Below are positions 8,155 to 16,324 of a stretch of 18,176 nucleotides of DNA, in pieces. Position 1 is the stretch's first letter; each line of letters begins with the position of its first letter. Source of the DNA: Bacteroidaceae bacterium (GTDB lineage: Bacteria > Bacteroidota > Bacteroidia > Bacteroidales > Bacteroidaceae); contig JABUUA010000015.1 of assembly GCA_021443405.1 (NCBI GenBank), positions 5,065 to 23,240 on the forward strand, given 5' to 3'. The notes below the pieces were generated by a model. It was not told the DNA's origin and did not search any database. It worked only from the letters and a program-made list of their open reading frames with translations. Made by a program: the position numbers and the translations under genes.

Positions 8155-11100
8155 ATTCGTCCTGCTCATTATTTGTAGCTGGATTGTTTTTGCCGCTTGT
8201 GGGCCGTCCTCAAAACGGCAACAGGCTGAAGCGTTGTGTCAACGAGCTTATAACTTCAAGTATGCCAACGTGGATACAGTGCAAGCTTTGGCAACCGAAG
8301 CACTGTGTCTATCCTCACATTGCCAGGAAGAAGCACTCAATTTATTGGCTTATGTCGAATATCAGCGCATGAACTTTGCGGCTGTTGATTCGTTACTGGC
8401 ATTGGGAAAGACCGGAAGTCGGGATCAAATATCGCTATTAGGGGCTGATGTCATGCAGATGAAATCATGCCAACGAACGGGCGATGGTCTGCGATTCTTT
8501 CAAGCTAAGAGCAGTGCAGAGAAACGAATTCACCGTATTGTAGATGAAGAAAAGTGGTTATCCGACTACGACCGGCGGCGCTTTATCAGTGCACAAAGCG
8601 AATATCACCTTATCTCCTCTACCTATTATTATTATCAAGAGCAAGACTCGTTGGCTAAAGCTGAGTTGGATGCCCTGACGCCTTTGGATTTAGAGCGTAC
8701 AGACACCACTCAGTGGATTTATACCTTATATATGATGGGGTCGGGCGGTATGCTCATCCTGTTAGGAGACGAACTTATTCTTGCTGAATTTGATTATGCC
8801 ATTCAGACTTATTATTTAAGTTATGAAACTTCAAACCTCTATTTTCTTGGCAACGCATTGCAAACCCTTGCAGTACAATTGGCCAAACATAAAGATTTGT
8901 TGTTGCAAGAACGTCCCGGAGCTGTGCGGATGCTGGAAGCTCGATATGCTACGGCCGACGATAGCGACTTACCGCCTTTATTATGCGATGAAGCCATTCG
9001 CTTATTTGAGGAATATGGCGATTTATTTCAAAAGGCTTGTTGTTGGCGCACTCACGGAGAGATTTGTTTTATAGAGGGTGACTACAAACATGCATTGGAC
9101 GATTACACAAAAGCGTTGCATTGCGTCAACGAACACCATCAACGGTATTACGGGAACGACACTTTGTTGCTATACGACCCCTCGTTAACGGGGCAAAGTA
9201 CCGAAATGCGGTGGCTGGCTAACGATACAATTTTCACGGTTCCCGAGTGGATAGCTGGTATCCGTCAGCAATTGTCGCTTGCTTTCTCTGCCCTCAACAT
9301 GAAGGCCGAGAGCGATTTTAACCATAACGCTTATCTTGACTTACTCGTGATGGTCGGGCAGAACCGCGAGTTAGAGAATCGGTCGCAAGAGCTTCACGAC
9401 GAAGCACAGCAGTTAAGGATAAAGATTTTTATTGCACTGTTCCTCGTTGCAGCACTTCTCGTCTTAGTATATATTTATCGCCGACGTCTAAGATATCGGT
9501 CGCATTTGCTCAAACAAGAGTTTGATGACTTAAAGACAAATGCCTCGCCAGATTTCTTGAAATCGTTGGAGGAAGAATGTACAGAAGCTCAGGAGTCGCT
9601 GACGGTTAGTCTGATGCGATTAGCCGATAACAAGCGACACAACGCGGAAAAAAGAGCAAAGGTTCAGTTGGTCCATGACATTGTTCCGTATCTCGACCGC
9701 ATTGGTGGTGAAGTAATCCGCATGACCAAGTCTGGACGAGTTGAAACGGAACGACGTGAATACATCTGTGAATTAATAAGCAGGATTGAAGAATACAATG
9801 ACGTTCTGACAGAATGGATAAAGATGCAGCAAGGCCAGCACTCGTTGCGTATAACCACAATATCTCTACATAACCTCTTCAATATTATCAGTCAGGGCTC
9901 TTATGCCTTCAACCAAAAGGGGGTAACGTTACAGGTGGAAGACACACAAGCCTATGTCAAGGGAGATGAGTCGTTGACCTTGTTCATGATTAATACGTTG
10001 GCCGAGAATGCACGCAAGTTCACACCCAATGGCGGAAATGTAACAGTGCGGGCAGCGGAAATGGATAATTACGTAGAGGTACAAGTACAAGACACAGGAT
10101 GTGGCCTGAGTGAAGAGGACGTCGATACGTTGAATCATAGCAAAGTATATGACCCTTCGACGATTGGTAATGGGGGAGAGAAAGGGTTTGGCTTTGGGCT
10201 TATGAATTGTCGTGGTATTATCGAAAAATATAAGAAGCACTCTTCTCTCTTCGATTGTTGCCAATTTGGCGTTCGAAGTACTTTGGGAAAGGGCAGTACC
10301 TTCTTTTTCCGACTGCCACACGTTCTTATGCTCCTCGCATTATCGTGTTTCTTTACTAAAGTGACGACGGCGGCACTTACACCTTACGAATTATACGACT
10401 CCGTTTATCAATGTAATGTTGAAGGCCGATATTCCGATGCCATACGTCATGGTCAGCAAGCCATCGAAGAGGCATTCCGGCAGGATTCGGTTGATTATAC
10501 CCTGATAGTGGGCATTCGTAACGAGTTGTCTCTGGCTGCACTTGCGCTGCACGATTGGGACTTATACAAATATAATATAAAGAGGTGTACGCGCCTTTAC
10601 AAACAACTGAACCAAGACCCCGAGTTGCCTGATTACAGTCGCAATATGGAGCGTCTGCGCGATAACAGTCGGGCCATGTTGGTCGCCATCTTTCTTATCG
10701 CGTTCCTTATGTTGGTGGTTATCTATCGTATGTTGCTCCTGCGCCAACTAAAAGTGGGAGAGGATATTGAGCACCAGATTATAGAACGGAAAGAAGAACT
10801 GCTGCGGGCTAAACAAAGTGATTTGCAACAAATTCAAGATGCGTTATCCAAGGCAAAGTATGAAGAAGGACGTCTGCATGTTCAGAACCAGATATTAGAT
10901 AATTGCTTGTCAACGATAAAGCATGAATCGATGTATTACCCGGCTCGTATCTATCAACTTTGCGATAAGATGCAGGATGAAGATATCCCACAACTCGCCG
11001 AACTCGTAAGTTTCTATCATCACGTTTATACGATTCTGTCGCGCCAAGCAGATGAAGAAGTCGAGAAGCCGTATATAAGACTGCAGGATTTGTCCGACGA

Positions 11101-11533
11101 GGAAATGAATACGATTCTTCGTCGTTCCCATCAGCGTGCTTATCGCAAAGCCGGGTTGGAGGCGCAGTTGACTATCGGAAGCCTTCCGCAATCGGTGAGG
11201 GCTGACAGCACGATGTTTGAGACGCTTGCGGACATGCTGTTTTCTACCCAGTTATTACAGTGCTCTCACATTAAGATAAGGACACATGAGAGTGGGAAAC
11301 AATGCTTTCTGTCGTTTATATTCTTTGGAATTTTTCTTGATGAACAACAACGCCATGACCTGTTCTACCCGGCGGTTGAACGGATTCCTTTGTTGGTGGT
11401 CAAACAGATTATTCGTGAACATGATATAAGATGTAACAACCCAGGTTTGCGCCTCTATGCCGATGTGACCGAGGAGGGTAGTCTGGAAATCAACTTCTCG
11501 CTGCAGAATAGTCGGCGGACCAATACTGTTTAA
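8147..11533 (+). CDS. Membrane protein with two sensor/histidine-kinase-like halves (DUF5112/DUF5113-like)
   Basis: An 1128-residue protein. I chose the ATG at 8147 because it begins a lipoprotein-like signal (MRKFVLLI, FAAC with Cys18); an upstream ATG at 8114 lacks this. First half: periplasmic TPR-like region (about 19-420), membrane segment 425-444, coiled linker, a possible dimerisation region with H510 (VHDIVPYL), then a GHKL ATPase domain with an N-box containing N616 and N621, G1 DTGCGL (649-654), G2 GFGFGL (680-685) and a GKG loop. Second half: membrane segment about 725-744, short periplasmic helical region (745-842), membrane segment 843-864, coiled coil (868-913), a strong H-box-like IKHESMYYP (H926), and a C-terminal domain of ATPase size without N or G boxes. 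I recall the two sensor regions as resembling Pfam DUF5112 and DUF5113; that needs a search. The partner regulator gene overlaps its stop by one base. Confidence 0.85.
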   Translation: MRKFVLLIICSWIVFAACGPSSKRQQAEALCQRAYNFKYANVDTVQALATEALCLSSHCQEEALNLLAYVEYQRMNFAAVDSLLALGKTGSRDQISLLGADVMQMKSCQRTGDGLRFFQAKSSAEKRIHRIVDEEKWLSDYDRRRFISAQSEYHLISSTYYYYQEQDSLAKAELDALTPLDLERTDTTQWIYTLYMMGSGGMLILLGDELILAEFDYAIQTYYLSYETSNLYFLGNALQTLAVQLAKHKDLLLQERPGAVRMLEARYATADDSDLPPLLCDEAIRLFEEYGDLFQKACCWRTHGEICFIEGDYKHALDDYTKALHCVNEHHQRYYGNDTLLLYDPSLTGQSTEMRWLANDTIFTVPEWIAGIRQQLSLAFSALNMKAESDFNHNAYLDLLVMVGQNRELENRSQELHDEAQQLRIKIFIALFLVAALLVLVYIYRRRLRYRSHLLKQEFDDLKTNASPDFLKSLEEECTEAQESLTVSLMRLADNKRHNAEKRAKVQLVHDIVPYLDRIGGEVIRMTKSGRVETERREYICELISRIEEYNDVLTEWIKMQQGQHSLRITTISLHNLFNIISQGSYAFNQKGVTLQVEDTQAYVKGDESLTLFMINTLAENARKFTPNGGNVTVRAAEMDNYVEVQVQDTGCGLSEEDVDTLNHSKVYDPSTIGNGGEKGFGFGLMNCRGIIEKYKKHSSLFDCCQFGVRSTLGKGSTFFFRLPHVLMLLALSCFFTKVTTAALTPYELYDSVYQCNVEGRYSDAIRHGQQAIEEAFRQDSVDYTLIVGIRNELSLAALALHDWDLYKYNIKRCTRLYKQLNQDPELPDYSRNMERLRDNSRAMLVAIFLIAFLMLVVIYRMLLLRQLKVGEDIEHQIIERKEELLRAKQSDLQQIQDALSKAKYEEGRLHVQNQILDNCLSTIKHESMYYPARIYQLCDKMQDEDIPQLAELVSFYHHVYTILSRQADEEVEKPYIRLQDLSDEEMNTILRRSHQRAYRKAGLEAQLTIGSLPQSVRADSTMFETLADMLFSTQLLQCSHIKIRTHESGKQCFLSFIFFGIFLDEQQRHDLFYPAVERIPLLVVKQIIREHDIRCNNPGLRLYADVTEEGSLEINFSLQNSRRTNTV

Positions 11534-12273
11534 TGCAAATACGGAAGACAATGGATAATTTTAAAGTAATCATCGTCGAGGATGTAAAACTCGAACTCAA
11601 GGGAACGGAACAGATATTTCGTAGTGAGATTCCCGAGGCAGAAATCATAGGAACCGCACAAAACGAAAGTGAAGTGTGGAAGTTGTTCCGCATTGCCGAG
11701 CCCGATTTATTACTGCTCGACCTCGGTTTGGGCGGCTCGACCACTGTGGGTGTGGAGATATGTCGCCAAATACGAGAGCGCTACAAGAACACAAAAGTCC
11801 TTATCTTTACGGGCGAGATTCTCAACGAACGGCTTTGGGTCGAAGTATTAAATGCAGGCGCCGATGGTATTATCCTGAAGACTGGCGAGTTATTGACTCG
11901 CGACGATGTTATGCGCGTGATGAGCGGAAAGCGCTTAGTGTTTAATGAACCTATCCTTGAAAAGATAGTGGACCGCTTCAAGAAACTGGTCATGGCGCAA
12001 AGTCGGCATACGGATGCTCTTCTTTCTTACGACATCGATGAATACGACGAGCGCTATTTGCGCCACTTGGCTCTTGGCTACACCAAAGATATGATTTCCC
12101 AATTGAAAGGAATGCCGTTCGGAACAAAAAGCCTTGAGAAACGTCAGGCCGAACTTATCAATCGCTTGTTTCCTGAGAACGAGCGCCTTGGGGTGAATGC
12201 AACACGCTTAGTGGTCAAGGCCATGCAACTCCATATTATCGATATTGAGAACTTGCGCCCCGATGAAGAGTAA
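11533..12273 (+). CDS. Two-component response regulator with divergent NarL/LuxR-like output region
   Basis: A 246-residue cytoplasmic regulator, almost certainly the partner of the kinase encoded just upstream. The receiver domain (about 10-135) has all key residues: acidic pair E16-D17, phosphoacceptor D63 in LLLLDLGLGG, T93 and K116. The C-terminal region (about 165-240) follows the helix pattern of a GerE/LuxR DNA-binding domain (YLRHLALGYTKDMISQL, later VVKAMQLHII) but is clearly divergent, with an insertion-like Gly/Pro/Lys segment before the expected recognition helix. DNA binding is therefore likely but not assured. I recall this region as DUF5932-like. The first ATG overlaps the kinase stop (TAATG), suggesting coupling. 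An ATG at 11551 (MDNFKVIIVED) would give a tighter receiver start and is a real alternative. Confidence 0.9.
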   Translation: MQIRKTMDNFKVIIVEDVKLELKGTEQIFRSEIPEAEIIGTAQNESEVWKLFRIAEPDLLLLDLGLGGSTTVGVEICRQIRERYKNTKVLIFTGEILNERLWVEVLNAGADGIILKTGELLTRDDVMRVMSGKRLVFNEPILEKIVDRFKKLVMAQSRHTDALLSYDIDEYDERYLRHLALGYTKDMISQLKGMPFGTKSLEKRQAELINRLFPENERLGVNATRLVVKAMQLHIIDIENLRPDEE

Positions 12274-12760
12274 AGCGCTCGTGGCAGCCTGTTTGCTATG
12301 CGCCGTAGTGCCCATCCTGTCATGGCTTCTGTATGCTTTGGGCTTGCCGGTCAACAATTTGTTGTCCGACGAAGGGGTGCGCTGGCTGCTGCTTCACGGG
12401 GGTGATGTTTACGACGGAGGGCTGATGGTCGAACTCTTATTACTCGCTTTGGCGGCCGGTCTGATGAGAGTCAATGCGCGACTCGTCGTTTCTCTGGTCG
12501 TGATAGGGGGCTTTCTGATTGGGCTGGCGTTGATTCCGGGCAGTCCGCTGGTGAGCGTGACGGGCAGTCTGTGGCCTTCGCCCGTGTCGCATGCGGCTCC
12601 GGCGCTGTTCGCCATCAGTGTGATTGCGGTTTGTCTCGTCATGGACCACCGCATGATTGAACGACGCCTCACTGTTCTCTTCTCGCGACTGGGATTTTGG
12701 CTTATATTCCTTATCATTTGTGCTTTTGCCTGGCATGAAATCACTTATTTATGGCAATAG
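12263..12760 (+). CDS. Small polytopic membrane protein, AbgT-N-terminus-like
   Basis: A 165-residue very hydrophobic protein with about five membrane segments (roughly 5-28, 53-70, 73-92, 110-127 and 139-163). The start at 12263 overlaps the regulator gene by 11 bases, and its end overlaps the helicase gene by 10 bases. The stretch VNNLLSDEGVRWLL (30-43) resembles, from memory, the conserved LLSxEGxRW motif near the start of AbgT-family aminobenzoyl-glutamate transporters. The protein is about a third of the length of that family, so it cannot be a full transporter. It may be a remnant, a stand-alone domain or a chance resemblance. Coding status is supported by the tight overlaps on both sides and the consistent membrane pattern. 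Function unknown; a membrane partner of the kinase is possible but not shown. Confidence 0.75.
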   Translation: MKSKALVAACLLCAVVPILSWLLYALGLPVNNLLSDEGVRWLLLHGGDVYDGGLMVELLLLALAAGLMRVNARLVVSLVVIGGFLIGLALIPGSPLVSVTGSLWPSPVSHAAPALFAISVIAVCLVMDHRMIERRLTVLFSRLGFWLIFLIICAFAWHEITYLWQ

Positions 12761-15033
12761 ATTTTAAGAAAGAACTGAATGAAAGTCAGTATGAGGCAGT
12801 CGTCTGCTGCGACGCGCCTTCGCTGGTAATTGCGGGCGCGGGCAGTGGCAAGACGCGAGTCCTGACCTATAAGATTGCGTATTTGTTGCAGCACGACTAC
12901 TTACCTTTCAACATACTCGCGCTAACGTTTACGAACAAAGCTGCCCGCGAAATGCGTGAAAGAATAGGTCGTTTGGTCGGAGACGACCTATCGCGTGATT
13001 TGTGGATGGGCACGTTTCACAGCGTTTTCGCCAGAATACTTCGTCATGAGGCTGAGTATATTGGTTTTAACTCTAACTTCACCATCTACGATGCTGACGA
13101 TACAAAGAAACTTATAAAACAGATTGTCCAAGAACAGGGACTGGATGACAAGAAATACAAAGATACGATTGTCGCCTCGTTGATAAGCGAAGCCAAGAAC
13201 GCATTGATAGGGCCGGCACAGTATGCAAACACCTATCAAATCATTCAGCGCGACCGAGCGAAAGACATTCCGTCCGTGCATCAAATATACCGCGAGTATA
13301 ATCTCCGCCTGCGCAAGGTCAATGCCATGGACTTCGACGACTTGCTTTTCAATGTTCATACATTGTTTCAAGAGCATGAGGACATACGGAAGAGATATGC
13401 CGAACGTTTCCACTATATTCTTGTCGATGAGTATCAAGACACCAATGTCGTGCAGGACCGCATCGTGTGGCAACTCGCCAAAGACCGGCAACGCGTGTGT
13501 GTGGTGGGCGACGACGCGCAGAGCATTTATAGTTTTCGTGGAGCAAAGATTGATAACATATTGAATTTCCAGAAGACGTACACGGGGACAAAGTTGTTCA
13601 AACTCGAGCAGAACTATCGTTCCACGCAACGAATTGTCGGGGCGGCCGGCAGTGTGATTGCCCGCAACCGACGGCAGATTCCCAAGACGATATTCAGCGA
13701 AAAGGAGGAAGGCGAACCCATAAAAGTGTGCGAGGCCTACGGAGAAAAGGAGGAGGCCGCCATTGTGGCTCGCGAGATAGATGCCTTGCATCGGCACAGC
13801 GGGTTTGATTGGAGCGACTTTGCCATACTCTACAGGACCAATAGTCAAAGCAGAACTTTCGAGGAAGAACTGCGCAGAAGGAATTTCCCGTATCGGATTT
13901 ACGGGGGAACGTCGTTCTATCAACGCAAAGAAATCAAAGATACGATTGCCTATTGTCGTTTGGTCGTCAATCCGTCGGACGAAGTATCACTGCGCCGTGT
14001 CATCAATTATCCTGCGCGCGGAATCGGCAATACTACCGTGCAACGGATAATGCAATGCGCCATGGAACATCAGGTCACTATGTGGCAAGTGATAGAGAAT
14101 CCCGTGTTTTTCGGCTTGTCCGTCAACCAAGGAACGCTGGCAAAACTGACGGCTTTTGCGCAGATGATTGCTGCTTTTTCCGAACTGGCTCAACAGAAGG
14201 ACGCCAATCAAACCGTGTTTGAAATTATCAGGAAGTCCGGCATCTATGCAGATTTATATGCCAACAAAGAGCCGGACGATGTCAGTCGTCAGGAGAATCT
14301 GCAGGCCTTGTCCGATGGCGTGGCGCTCTTTGTGCAAGATGCCGAAGAGCAAGGCAACCCCACCAGTCTGGCTGACTACTTACAGGAAGTGTCACTCATC
14401 AGCGATTTGGACGAGAGAACTGACGACGAGGAAGCACGCAACCGCATTACACTCATGACCATTCATTCGGCGAAAGGACTGGAATTCCGCGCTGTATTTG
14501 TGGTGGGTATGGAAGAAGAATTGTTCCCAAGTCCTATGGTGGGTGACTCGCCGTCGGCACTCGAGGAGGAACGCCGCCTGATGTATGTGGCCATGACGCG
14601 GGCGGAAGAGCGGCTGTTTCTCACGTGGAGTCATTCCCGATTTCACTTCGGCAAGTGGCAGAACAACGAGAAGAGTCGGTTCCTGCATGAGATTGACAAG
14701 AGCTATTTTTCCAAATCAACCGACAAGATTCAGCCGAAGTCTTACCGCGCCACAAGCGGTTCTTCGCCCAGCCAACAGCCGGCGATGCCGTCGCCGCGAC
14801 CCTTCAACATGCGGCCGTTGAAACGAGTTACGTCATCATATACCGCATCGGCACCCGCCCCGCAAGGCAGCGACGACCTTGTTCCGGGCAGACGCGTTTG
14901 TCACGACCGCTTCGGGGAAGGCACGGTAGAATCGCTCTCCGGAACAGGGCTTGATAAGAAGGTTGTGGTGAAATTTGATAATCTTGGCACGAAGACATTA
15001 CTGCTTCGCTTTGCAAAATTCAAGATTTTGTAA
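12751..15033 (+). CDS. uvrD: UvrD/PcrA-type superfamily 1 DNA helicase
   Basis: A 760-residue 3'-5' DNA helicase of the UvrD/PcrA/Rep family, used in nucleotide-excision and mismatch repair, replication-fork rescue and removal of stalled RNA polymerase. The helicase motifs are complete and in order: Walker A AGAGSGKT (28-35), motif Ia LTFTNKAAREM, Walker B VDEYQD (225-230), motif III GDDAQSIYSFRGA, motif IV EQNYRST, motif V TIHSAKGLEF (about 570-579) and motif VI YVAMTRAEER (612-621). After a Ser/Pro/Gln-rich linker (about 665-705), the end (about 707-760; VPGRRVCHDRFGEGTVESL) is the Tudor-like domain that binds RNA polymerase in PcrA/UvrD, which distinguishes it from Rep. The ATG at 12751 overlaps the upstream membrane-protein gene by 10 bases, so it is expressed at least partly with the two-component genes. 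Confidence 0.95.
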   Translation: MAIDFKKELNESQYEAVVCCDAPSLVIAGAGSGKTRVLTYKIAYLLQHDYLPFNILALTFTNKAAREMRERIGRLVGDDLSRDLWMGTFHSVFARILRHEAEYIGFNSNFTIYDADDTKKLIKQIVQEQGLDDKKYKDTIVASLISEAKNALIGPAQYANTYQIIQRDRAKDIPSVHQIYREYNLRLRKVNAMDFDDLLFNVHTLFQEHEDIRKRYAERFHYILVDEYQDTNVVQDRIVWQLAKDRQRVCVVGDDAQSIYSFRGAKIDNILNFQKTYTGTKLFKLEQNYRSTQRIVGAAGSVIARNRRQIPKTIFSEKEEGEPIKVCEAYGEKEEAAIVAREIDALHRHSGFDWSDFAILYRTNSQSRTFEEELRRRNFPYRIYGGTSFYQRKEIKDTIAYCRLVVNPSDEVSLRRVINYPARGIGNTTVQRIMQCAMEHQVTMWQVIENPVFFGLSVNQGTLAKLTAFAQMIAAFSELAQQKDANQTVFEIIRKSGIYADLYANKEPDDVSRQENLQALSDGVALFVQDAEEQGNPTSLADYLQEVSLISDLDERTDDEEARNRITLMTIHSAKGLEFRAVFVVGMEEELFPSPMVGDSPSALEEERRLMYVAMTRAEERLFLTWSHSRFHFGKWQNNEKSRFLHEIDKSYFSKSTDKIQPKSYRATSGSSPSQQPAMPSPRPFNMRPLKRVTSSYTASAPAPQGSDDLVPGRRVCHDRFGEGTVESLSGTGLDKKVVVKFDNLGTKTLLLRFAKFKIL

Positions 15034-15054
15034 CCTCCGAATTACATATTTCGG

Positions 15055-15068
15055 CGCAAGGCTTTGCG
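15055..15068 (+). terminator. Short hairpin after the helicase gene, weak terminator candidate
   Basis: CGCAA (15055-15059) pairs with TTGCG (15064-15068) around a GGCT loop, extendable by two G·T pairs, and a TTTTT run follows at 15079-15083. The stem is short and overlaps the -33 element of the next promoter, so termination here is uncertain. Confidence 0.3.
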
Positions 15069-15093
15069 TTTCGGATAGTTTTTCGTAATTTTG
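15063..15093 (+). promoter_or_regulatory. Bacteroidetes-type promoter of the aminotransferase-permease unit
   Basis: TTTG at 15063-15066 and TAATTTTG at 15086-15093 match the -33 TTTG and -7 TAnnTTTG consensus exactly, with a 19-base spacer. It is the best promoter match I found in the window. Transcription should begin near 15100, about 22 bases before the ATG at 15122. Confidence 0.85.
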
Positions 15094-15121
15094 TGTACTA
15101 ATTATTATAGTATTGACAACT

Positions 15122-16324
15122 ATGCCAAAAATCTCCGTACGCGGTCACGAGATGCCAGAATCGCCCATTCGCAAGCTTGCGCCCCTGGCCTTTCAAGCTA
15201 AAGAACGTGGTGTGCACGTCTATCATCTCAACATCGGTCAACCCGACCTTCCCACTCCCAAAACTGCACTGGACGCCATCCGTAATATCGACCGCAAGAT
15301 ACTTGAATACTCACCTTCGCAGGGTTATCTGAGCTACCGGAAGAAACTGGTTAAGTATTACGAGAAGTATAATATCAATCTCACGGCCGAAGATATTATT
15401 ATCACGAGTGGAGGTTCCGAGGCGGTCCTGTTCTCCTTCTTAGCATGTTTGAACCCCGGCGACGAGATCATCGTGCCCGAACCCGCCTATGCCAACTACA
15501 TGGCCTTCGCTATTTCCGCCGGCGCCGTAATTCGGACCATCGCCACCACGATAGATGAAGGTTTCTCACTGCCTAAGGTTGAGAAGTTCGAGGAGTTGAT
15601 AAACGAGCGGACACGCGCCATATTGATTTGCAATCCGAACAACCCCACCGGCTACTTGTACACCCGACGTGAGATGAACCAGATTCGGGACTTGGTGAAG
15701 AAGTACGACTTATATTTGTTCTCTGACGAGGTGTATCGCGAGTTCATTTATACGGGCTCGCCGTACATCAGTGCCTGTCATCTGGACGGGATCGAGAACA
15801 ATGTCGTCCTGATTGACTCGGTTTCCAAGCGTTACAGCGAATGTGGCATCCGCATCGGCGCGCTGATAACCAAGAACAAAGAAGTGCGCAAGGCGGTGAT
15901 GAAGTTCTGTCAGGCCCGACTGTCTCCGCCATTGATTGGCCAGATTGCCGCAGAGGCGTCGCTCGACGAGCCGGAAGAATACGGCCGCGAAGTCTATGAC
16001 GAATACGTGGAACGCCGCAAATGTCTCATCGACGGCCTCAATCGAATTCCCGGCGTTTATAGCCCCATCCCCATGGGCGCTTTCTACACGGTGGCCAAGT
16101 TGCCCGTGGACGACGCGGAGAAGTTCTGCGCGTGGTGCTTGAGCGACTTCAGTTATGAGGGCGAAACCGTCATGATGGCTCCCGCCGCAGGATTCTACAC
16201 CACGCCGGGCGCGGGCCGTGACCAAGTCCGACTGGCCTACGTCCTAAAGAAAGAAGACTTGGTCAGAGCCTTGTTCGTACTTAAAAAAGCATTGGAAGCC
16301 TATCCCGGAACCCGACACGAATGA
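15122..16324 (+). CDS. Class I PLP-dependent aminotransferase (aspartate aminotransferase family)
   Basis: A 400-residue cytoplasmic fold-type I aminotransferase, of usual length. Visible residues are NPNNPTG for cofactor and substrate binding (about 171-177), SDEVY with D202 contacting the pyridine nitrogen, the Schiff-base lysine K236 in DSVSKRYSECG, and the substrate-carboxylate arginine R370 in QVRLAYV. The family moves amino groups between amino acids and 2-oxoacids such as 2-oxoglutarate. The exact amino acid (aspartate, aromatic or other) cannot be read from the sequence, so I give no symbol. The ATG at 15122 (MPKISVRGHEM) is preferred over a TTG at 15113, three codons upstream. It has its own strong promoter, and its stop overlaps the permease start as ATGA. 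Confidence 0.93.
   Translation: MPKISVRGHEMPESPIRKLAPLAFQAKERGVHVYHLNIGQPDLPTPKTALDAIRNIDRKILEYSPSQGYLSYRKKLVKYYEKYNINLTAEDIIITSGGSEAVLFSFLACLNPGDEIIVPEPAYANYMAFAISAGAVIRTIATTIDEGFSLPKVEKFEELINERTRAILICNPNNPTGYLYTRREMNQIRDLVKKYDLYLFSDEVYREFIYTGSPYISACHLDGIENNVVLIDSVSKRYSECGIRIGALITKNKEVRKAVMKFCQARLSPPLIGQIAAEASLDEPEEYGREVYDEYVERRKCLIDGLNRIPGVYSPIPMGAFYTVAKLPVDDAEKFCAWCLSDFSYEGETVMMAPAAGFYTTPGAGRDQVRLAYVLKKEDLVRALFVLKKALEAYPGTRHE

Noticed and set aside
12988..13923. Open frame of 311 codons antisense to the helicase gene
   Set aside because: It lies wholly within a gene with complete helicase motifs and shows no coherent domain or signal peptide.
15113..15121. TTG start for the aminotransferase
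   Set aside because: It adds only three residues; the ATG at 15122 fits better with the mapped promoter elements and family start.
15710..16225. Open frame of 171 codons antisense to the aminotransferase gene
   Set aside because: His/Arg/Ala-rich shadow translation of a GC-rich coding region, without a recognisable domain.
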